DNA of 7,496 bases, taken from Flavobacteriaceae bacterium (lineage in GTDB: Bacteria; Bacteroidota; Bacteroidia; Flavobacteriales; Flavobacteriaceae). The DNA is taken from assembly GCA_008081325.1 (NCBI GenBank), contig VMCO01000047.1, positions 1 to 7,496 of the forward strand, written 5' to 3'. Below the pieces are notes generated by a model, which was given only the letters and a program-made list of their open reading frames with translations, was not told the DNA's origin and made no database searches. Positions within the stretch are counted from its first letter, which is position 1, and each line of letters begins with the position of its first letter. Below are positions 1 through 5,017 of this stretch, piece after piece. Made by a program: the position numbers and the translations under genes.

Positions 1-506
1 CTTATGATGACAGAATTGATCCAGTTGGTGCATGTGTTGGAATGAAAGGATCTAGAATTCATGGTATTGTTAGGGAATTAGGTAATGAAAATATAGATGT
101 AATAAATTACACAAACAATCTTCAGTTATTTATTACAAGAGCCTTAAATCCAGCAAGAATAAATTCAATGAAAATCGATGAAGAAAACAAAAGAGTTGAG
201 GTAATTCTTAACCCTGAGGAGGTAAGTAAGGCAATTGGTAGAGGTGGTCATAATATAAGATTAGCTGGTCAATTAACTGGTTATGAGATTGACGTATTCA
301 GAGAAGGAGTAGAAGAAGATGTTGAGTTAACAGAGTTTTCAGATGAAATAGACTCATGGATTATTGAGGAGTTAGCAAAGGCAGGTCTCGATACCGCTAA
401 AAGTGTTCTAGAACAAGATGCAGAAGACTTAGTAAAAAGAACTGATTTAGAAGAGGAAACAATTAATGATGTTTTAAAGATTTTAAAAGAAGAATTTGAA
501 GATTAA
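1..506 (+). CDS. nusA: Transcription termination/antitermination factor NusA (C-terminal part, 5' end outside window)
   Basis: NusA binds RNA polymerase and nascent RNA in the cytoplasm and modulates pausing, termination and antitermination. Only the last 168 or so residues are present. The reading frame is open from base 3, so the ATG at 42 is an internal methionine and not the start. The visible part begins in the first KH RNA-binding domain, whose GxxG loop (GMKG) is at bases 39-50. The second KH domain has its loop GRGG at 237-248, followed by the family-typical NIRLAGQLTGYEIDV. After this comes an acidic tail with a helix-hairpin-helix-like segment (residues reading AGLDTAKSVLEQD, then DLVKRTDLEEETI) ending in EEFED, as expected for Bacteroidota NusA. 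The stop is TAA at 504-506. infB follows after 17 bases on the same strand, consistent with the conserved rimP-nusA-infB operon. I see no frameshift or damage. The identification is secure; only the missing 5' part is unknown. Confidence 0.97.
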   Translation, partial: YDDRIDPVGACVGMKGSRIHGIVRELGNENIDVINYTNNLQLFITRALNPARINSMKIDEENKRVEVILNPEEVSKAIGRGGHNIRLAGQLTGYEIDVFREGVEEDVELTEFSDEIDSWIIEELAKAGLDTAKSVLEQDAEDLVKRTDLEEETINDVLKILKEEFED

Positions 507-523
507 TAATAACTAATAGTTAT

Positions 524-3085
524 ATGGCAGACACAATAAGGTTAAATAAAGTTCTTAGAGAATTAAATATTTCCATTGACAGAGTAGCGGATTTTTTAGA
601 GTCCAAGGGTCATACAATAGAAAAACGACCTACTACTAAGATATCAAAGGATCTTTACGGCCTATTGTGCGAAGAATTCCAGATAGACGCAGATAAAAAA
701 ATTGCGTCAAAAGAGGTAGTTGAAGCAAAGAATAAAGAGAAAGAAGAGATTAGGGAAAAACAAGAAAAAGAACAGGAAACTCTTATAAAACCTCAATCTG
801 AAATTATTAAGGCTTCATCAAAAGTTGTACAGTTTAAAAAACTTGGAAAAATTGATCTTGAGCCCAAAAAGGAATCAAAAAATATAGAAACCACCGAACA
901 AAAGAATGTTCAACCTAAAGAACAGGAAATTCAAAAGTCATCACCTGACAATAATGAAAGTGTAAAAAAAGATAATTACAAAAAACTTTCTGGTTTAAAA
1001 TCAACGGGTGAAAAAATTGATCTTAACCAATTCAAAAAACCTGAATCTTCTGAATCAACTCCTAAGTCTAAAAAAAGAAGAAGAAGAATTGTTTCGAAGC
1101 AGGATGATTCAACTCAAAACAATAATACAAGGTTTAAGTCAAAGCAAAAAGACAGATTCAAAAGGCCAACTAAAGAGGAGCCTAGTGAAGAGGAAGTTCA
1201 AAAGCAAATCAAAGAGACGCTTGAAAAATTACAAGGAAAATCTTCAAAAGGTAAAGCCGCAAAATATAGAAGAGATAAAAGAGATCAGCATAAACAAAAA
1301 TCTGAAGAGGAGCTAGCGGTTCTTGCAGAGGAGAGTAAAATTTTGAAAGTAACTGAATTTGTTACTGCTAATGAAATCGCTACTATGATGGATGTTTCTA
1401 CTACTGAAATTATTTCAGCATGTATGACATTAGGAATGATGGTTACGTTGAACCAAAGATTAGATGCAGAAACTTTATCGATTGTTGCTGAGGAGTTTGG
1501 TTATAAAGTTGAATTTGTTACCGCTGAAATTGAAGAAGAAAATATTGAAGTTGAGGATTCACCTGAAGATTTAGAACACAGGCCTCCGATCGTAACTGTA
1601 ATGGGTCATGTAGATCATGGTAAAACCTCATTATTAGACTACATAAGGAAAGAAAATGTTATTGCTGGTGAGTCTGGTGGAATAACTCAACACATTGGAG
1701 CTTATGGAGTAGAATTACAAGATGGTCAAAAAATAACCTTTTTGGATACTCCTGGTCACGAGGCATTCACAGCTATGAGAGCAAGAGGTGCTCAAGTTAC
1801 AGACTTGGCTATAATTGTAATTGCTGCTGATGATGATATTATGCCACAAACTAAAGAGGCAATTTCTCATGCTCAAGCAGCATCTGTTCCAATTGTTTTT
1901 GCGATAAATAAAATTGATAAGCCAAATTCAAACCCTGATAAGATTAAAGAAGGGCTTTCAAATATGAATTTATTAGTAGAGGATTGGGGTGGAAAAATTC
2001 AGTCTCATGATATTTCTGCTCTTAAGGGTGACGGAGTTAACGAACTGCTTGAAAAAGTTTTACTTGAAGCGGAATTATTAGAGCTAAAAGCTAATCCAAA
2101 TAAGGATGCAAGCGGAACAGTTGTCGAAGCGTTTTTAGACAAGGGAAGAGGATATGTATCCACAATATTGGTTCAAACAGGGACATTAAAGATTGGTGAT
2201 TTTGTGCTGGCTGGAAAAAATAGCGGAAAGGTAAAAGCTATGCATGACGAAAGAGGTAATGAGGTTAAAGAGGCTGGACCTTCAACACCAATTTCTATTC
2301 TTGGTTTAGACGGTGCACCTCAAGCTGGTGATAAATTTTCAGTCTTTTCCGATGAAAGAGAAGCTAAGCAAATTGCAAATAAAAGAACACAGCTACAGAG
2401 AGAACAATCTGTAAGAACTCAAAAACATATTACTCTTGATGAAATTGGGCGAAGAATTGCTCTAGGTGAATTTAAAGAGTTAAATATAATTCTTAAGGGA
2501 GATGTTGACGGTTCAGTTGAAGCTTTAACTGATTCATTGCAGAAATTATCAACTGAAGAAATTCAGGTTAATATAATTCATAAGGCTGTTGGAGCCATTA
2601 CCGAAAGTGATGTATTATTAGCATCAGCATCTGATGCTATAGTAGTTGGTTTCAATGTGCGACCAATGGGTAATGCAAGGCAAATTGCTGATAAAGAACA
2701 GATTGATATTAGAACTTATTCTATAATATATGATGCTATAAATGACGTCAAAGACGCGATGGAAGGAATGTTGTCTCCTGACTTTAAGGAGGAAATTACA
2801 GGTCTTTGTGAGGTAAGAGAAACATTTAAAATTTCTAAAATTGGAACCATTGCAGGATGTATGGTAACAAAAGGAAAAATTGTAAGAAATTCTGAAATTC
2901 GATTAATAAGGGAAGGGGTTGTTATTTACACAGGGTCTCTATCTTCTTTGAAAAGATTTAAGGATGATGCAAAAGAAGTTACAAAAGGTTATGATTGTGG
3001 ATTGCAGATAAAAGATTATAAAGACCTTAAGGTTGGTGATGAAATTGAAGGCTTTATTAATGTTGCAATCAAGAAAAAAATTTAA
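524..3085 (+). CDS. infB: Translation initiation factor IF2
   Basis: IF2 is the cytoplasmic GTPase that brings initiator fMet-tRNA to the 30S subunit and promotes 50S joining. The protein has 853 residues. Residues 5-52 form the small N-terminal IF2_N domain (IRLNKVLRELNIS...). A long Lys/Glu/Ser-rich, probably disordered linker follows to about residue 270, with a basic patch KKRRRR at 183-188. A second IF2_N-type domain lies at about 274-332. The G domain shows every GTPase motif: G1 GHVDHGKT (361-368), G2 region GGITQHIGAY (385-394), G3 DTPGHE (408-413), G4 NKID (462-465) and G5 SAL (498-500). Beta-barrel domain II, domain III (about 635-745, with LNIILKGDVDGSVEAL) and the C-terminal fMet-tRNA-binding barrel follow. 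The ATG at 524 is chosen because MADTIRLNKVLREL is the normal Bacteroidota N-terminus. No Shine-Dalgarno sequence is visible, which is usual in this phylum. The last bases overlap the stop of the opposing SPOR gene. Confidence 0.98.
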   Translation: MADTIRLNKVLRELNISIDRVADFLESKGHTIEKRPTTKISKDLYGLLCEEFQIDADKKIASKEVVEAKNKEKEEIREKQEKEQETLIKPQSEIIKASSKVVQFKKLGKIDLEPKKESKNIETTEQKNVQPKEQEIQKSSPDNNESVKKDNYKKLSGLKSTGEKIDLNQFKKPESSESTPKSKKRRRRIVSKQDDSTQNNNTRFKSKQKDRFKRPTKEEPSEEEVQKQIKETLEKLQGKSSKGKAAKYRRDKRDQHKQKSEEELAVLAEESKILKVTEFVTANEIATMMDVSTTEIISACMTLGMMVTLNQRLDAETLSIVAEEFGYKVEFVTAEIEEENIEVEDSPEDLEHRPPIVTVMGHVDHGKTSLLDYIRKENVIAGESGGITQHIGAYGVELQDGQKITFLDTPGHEAFTAMRARGAQVTDLAIIVIAADDDIMPQTKEAISHAQAASVPIVFAINKIDKPNSNPDKIKEGLSNMNLLVEDWGGKIQSHDISALKGDGVNELLEKVLLEAELLELKANPNKDASGTVVEAFLDKGRGYVSTILVQTGTLKIGDFVLAGKNSGKVKAMHDERGNEVKEAGPSTPISILGLDGAPQAGDKFSVFSDEREAKQIANKRTQLQREQSVRTQKHITLDEIGRRIALGEFKELNIILKGDVDGSVEALTDSLQKLSTEEIQVNIIHKAVGAITESDVLLASASDAIVVGFNVRPMGNARQIADKEQIDIRTYSIIYDAINDVKDAMEGMLSPDFKEEITGLCEVRETFKISKIGTIAGCMVTKGKIVRNSEIRLIREGVVIYTGSLSSLKRFKDDAKEVTKGYDCGLQIKDYKDLKVGDEIEGFINVAIKKKI

Positions 3086-3495
3086 TTTAAATTTGATTGT
3101 TCCTCATCATTAACTTCATCTAAGTCATCAATTATTTCTGTAAGTTCTGGTCGAAAAATAAATGCACTTTTAAACTTTTTTCTAATTTCTATTAATTTTT
3201 TATCAGCTTCTAATTGAGTGTAAAAATTTCCTACCCATATTTTATAATTAGGTGTTTCATAAATAATATTTGCTGAGGTATCTTTAAAAATTTCAATGTA
3301 TTCTTTCATTACTAATTCAGCATTTTCTCTATCTCCGTTATAAATCTGAATTCTCAAATTTTGAATTTTACTGTTTAATTCTTTTTTTAACTTAATAATA
3401 CTATCCAGTTTATTACTTTTATTAACCGTTATTTTTCCGTTCTGACCAAATATTGGAAAAACCATAAATAAAAAGCAGATTAATAAAATTCTCAT
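3082..3495 (-). CDS. Small exported SPOR-domain protein
   Basis: This is a 137-residue protein. It starts with a short hydrophobic signal peptide (residues 1-18, MRILLICFLFMVFPIFG, likely cut before Q18 or N19), so it should be exported to the periplasm or outer membrane. Residues about 46-115 look like a SPOR domain, a fold known to bind denuded peptidoglycan glycans. They show a first strand LRIQIYNG (47-54), a helix (ENAELVMKEYIEIF), the second strand motif YKIWVGNF (84-91), then TQLEADKKLIEIRKKF and a final strand AFIFRP. The last 20 or so residues (118-137) form an acidic tail. A SPOR protein of this size beside infB is a recurring arrangement in Flavobacteriia. Its exact role is not known to me; cell-envelope or division-site binding is inferred from the domain alone. 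It converges on infB, sharing the TTAA at 3082-3085, and diverges from actA. The start is the only ATG that gives a full signal peptide. Confidence 0.8.
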   Translation of the reverse strand: MRILLICFLFMVFPIFGQNGKITVNKSNKLDSIIKLKKELNSKIQNLRIQIYNGDRENAELVMKEYIEIFKDTSANIIYETPNYKIWVGNFYTQLEADKKLIEIRKKFKSAFIFRPELTEIIDDLDEVNDEEQSNLN

Positions 3496-3520
3496 ATGTC
3501 GTTTTTTAAAAAATTAAGAT

Positions 3521-3550
3521 CCAATTTATATTCAAAAGAAAGAAATCAAA
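3521..3550 (-). promoter_or_regulatory. Candidate Bacteroidota promoter for the SPOR gene
   Basis: Read on the minus strand, TTTG (plus-strand CAAA, 3547-3550) is followed after 18 bases by TAAATTGG (plus-strand CCAATTTA, 3521-3528). The Bacteroidota primary sigma factor consensus is TTTG, a spacer of about 17-23, then TAnnTTTG. The match is complete at -33 and 7 of 8 at -7. It would start transcription some 15-25 bases before the SPOR start codon at 3495. The region is very A/T-rich, so chance matches are likely. Confidence 0.35.
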
Positions 3551-3612
3551 TTTTTTTATTTAGAATCGATATAAATTAGTATTTTACGATTAATATTAGC
3601 AAATTTATGAAT

Positions 3613-3639
3613 AAAAAAAACATTTAAGATGTTATTTTT
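3613..3639. repeat. Imperfect A/T-rich inverted repeat upstream of actA
   Basis: The arms AAAAAAAACAT (3613-3623) and ATGTTATTTTT (3629-3639) are reverse complements apart from one A/A mismatch, with a 5-base loop TTAAG. As RNA it resembles a small hairpin with an A-run before and a T-run after, but it contains only one G:C pair and would be weak. It could be an operator-like dyad, a feeble bidirectional terminator, or chance in a very A/T-rich spacer. It overlaps the TATTTTTG element at 3633-3640. Confidence 0.3.
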
Positions 3640-3667
3640 GTGCTTGATTTTTAACAGGCTATTTTTG
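3633..3667 (+). promoter_or_regulatory. Candidate promoter elements for the act operon
   Basis: Two copies of TATTTTTG, each an exact match to the Bacteroidota -7 consensus TAnnTTTG, lie at 3633-3640 and 3660-3667. The first would give a transcript with a leader of about 20 bases, but no TTTG is seen at the right distance upstream. The second has a perfect TTTG at 3637-3640 with a 19-base spacer, but it ends only one base before the actA ATG at 3669, so its transcript would be leaderless or start inside the gene. A promoter is expected in this divergent spacer; which element is used cannot be decided by reading. Confidence 0.35.
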
Positions 3668-3668
3668 A

Positions 3669-5000
3669 ATGGATTCAAAAAAATTTAGAAGAGGATTTTC
3701 AATATTTAAGTTTAACCAACTAGCTCTAACCCAAACGAAAGTATTTCGTTTAGCTCTCCTCACTCTATTTTTAATTATTAGCACATCTTCATTTTCACAA
3801 GAAGCGGACCTAGTAGCAGGAAAAGCTCTTTTCAATACGAATTGTGCGTCTTGTCATAAATTGGATAAAAAAATGACAGGACCAGCTTTGAGATATGTCG
3901 AAAAAAGACTGTCTGAAGATGAAGGCCTTGACAGAGAATGGTTGTATGCTTGGATAAGAAATAGCTCTGCTGTTATTAAGTCTGGTGATCCTTATGCAAA
4001 TAAAATTTATGAGGAATATAATAAGTCAGCGATGACAGCTTACCCTCAACTTACCAACACTGATATTGATAATATTTTAGCATACACTGCTCAAGACAAA
4101 GTTGTTCCAAAGCCTGCTGTAGTTGCTACTGCTGTCAGTGCTGGTCCATCAAACGGGCTTGGATTAACCGATGAAATTATTTTAGCTGTTTTCACAATAT
4201 TATTTTTATTGCTCTCACTTGGGCTAGTTGTTGTTACAAAAACCCTTAAAAATCTTGCCGAATTAAAAGGTGTAAAAATCAAAGAAAAGAAAAAAAGTAA
4301 GCCAATTTGGAAAGCATATCTTGAGAATCAATTCTTGATGCTTTGTACTGCGGTTTTATTTTTATTAGTTAGTGCCTATGGTTTCTATGGCTGGACTATG
4401 CAGGTTGGTGTTAATCAAGGTTATATGCCTGTACAACCAATTCATTATTCTCACAAGATCCATTCAGGTGATAACAAAATAGATTGTAATTATTGTCATT
4501 CTTCTGCTACCGTCAGTAAGCATTCTGGAATTCCATCACTTAATATTTGTATGAATTGCCACAAAAGTATTTACGAATATAACGGAGAAACTACTGAGGA
4601 ATATTCAAAAGAATTTTATGATGGAGAAATTCAAAAATTATATAAAGCTGTTGGATGGGATGATGAAGCCCAAGAATACACCGGTGTTACATACCCTGTA
4701 AAGTGGGTTAGAATTCATAACTTACCTGATTTTGCATACTTTAATCATTCACAGCATGTTTCTGTGGCTGGAATTGAATGTCAAACTTGTCACGGCCCAG
4801 TCGAAGAAATGGAAATTATGTATCAGCATTCTCCTCTTACAATGGGGTGGTGTATTGAATGTCATCGTGAAACAAATGTAAAAATTAAAGACAATGAGTA
4901 TTATGATAGAATTCATGCTGAGTTGTCTAAAAAATATGGAGTTGAGGAATTAACTGTTGCTCAAATGGGTGGGCTTGAATGCGGTAAGTGTCATTATTAA
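3669..5000 (+). CDS. actA: ACIII subunit ActA: monoheme plus pentaheme cytochrome c, membrane-bound
   Basis: ActA is the multiheme cytochrome c subunit of alternative complex III and carries electrons from the iron-sulfur subunit ActB towards the acceptor. The 443-residue protein has six CxxCH heme-c sites. The first, CASCH (59-63), sits in a separate cytochrome c domain (about 45-145) with a likely Met ligand at 122. The other five are CNYCH (273-277), CMNCH (294-298), CQTCH (371-375), CIECH (395-399) and CGKCH (438-442), the last ending one residue before the C-terminus. A signal peptide spans about 25-44 (LALLTLFLIISTSSFSQ). Two hydrophobic spans (about 169-190 and 222-242) flank a Lys-rich loop (191-221), which by the positive-inside rule is cytoplasmic and places both heme domains in the periplasm. 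The ATG at 3669 is the only usable start before the signal peptide and gives a basic n-region (KKFRRG). actB follows after 17 bases, indicating one operon. Confidence 0.93.
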   Translation: MDSKKFRRGFSIFKFNQLALTQTKVFRLALLTLFLIISTSSFSQEADLVAGKALFNTNCASCHKLDKKMTGPALRYVEKRLSEDEGLDREWLYAWIRNSSAVIKSGDPYANKIYEEYNKSAMTAYPQLTNTDIDNILAYTAQDKVVPKPAVVATAVSAGPSNGLGLTDEIILAVFTILFLLLSLGLVVVTKTLKNLAELKGVKIKEKKKSKPIWKAYLENQFLMLCTAVLFLLVSAYGFYGWTMQVGVNQGYMPVQPIHYSHKIHSGDNKIDCNYCHSSATVSKHSGIPSLNICMNCHKSIYEYNGETTEEYSKEFYDGEIQKLYKAVGWDDEAQEYTGVTYPVKWVRIHNLPDFAYFNHSQHVSVAGIECQTCHGPVEEMEIMYQHSPLTMGWCIECHRETNVKIKDNEYYDRIHAELSKKYGVEELTVAQMGGLECGKCHY

Positions 5001-5017
5001 TTTAGATAAAGTTATTT

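Noticed and set aside
42..506. ATG at 42 as the start of a separate gene
   Set aside because: The frame is open to the left edge and the upstream residues (YDDRIDPVGACVG) are NusA KH1 sequence, so this is an internal methionine.
1008..1316. Plus-strand open frame of 102 codons inside infB
   Set aside because: It lies wholly within the Lys-rich linker of IF2 in another frame. The Lys/Ser/Asn-rich translation is what a shifted reading of A-rich codons gives.
3074..3095. A-run followed by the 10-base palindrome AATTTAAATT (3084-3093) as an infB terminator
   Set aside because: It has no G:C pairs and no following U-tract of note; the palindrome follows from A/T bias and would not form a stable hairpin.
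3607..3627. Six-codon frame MNKKNI before actA, looking like the beginning of an exported protein
   Set aside because: It is short, in a different frame from actA and without supporting signals; ATG followed by A-rich codons is expected by chance here.
4091..4282. Minus-strand open frame of 63 codons
   Set aside because: It is antisense to actA in the hydrophobic-span region, with no recognisable domain and no promoter. It is a shadow.
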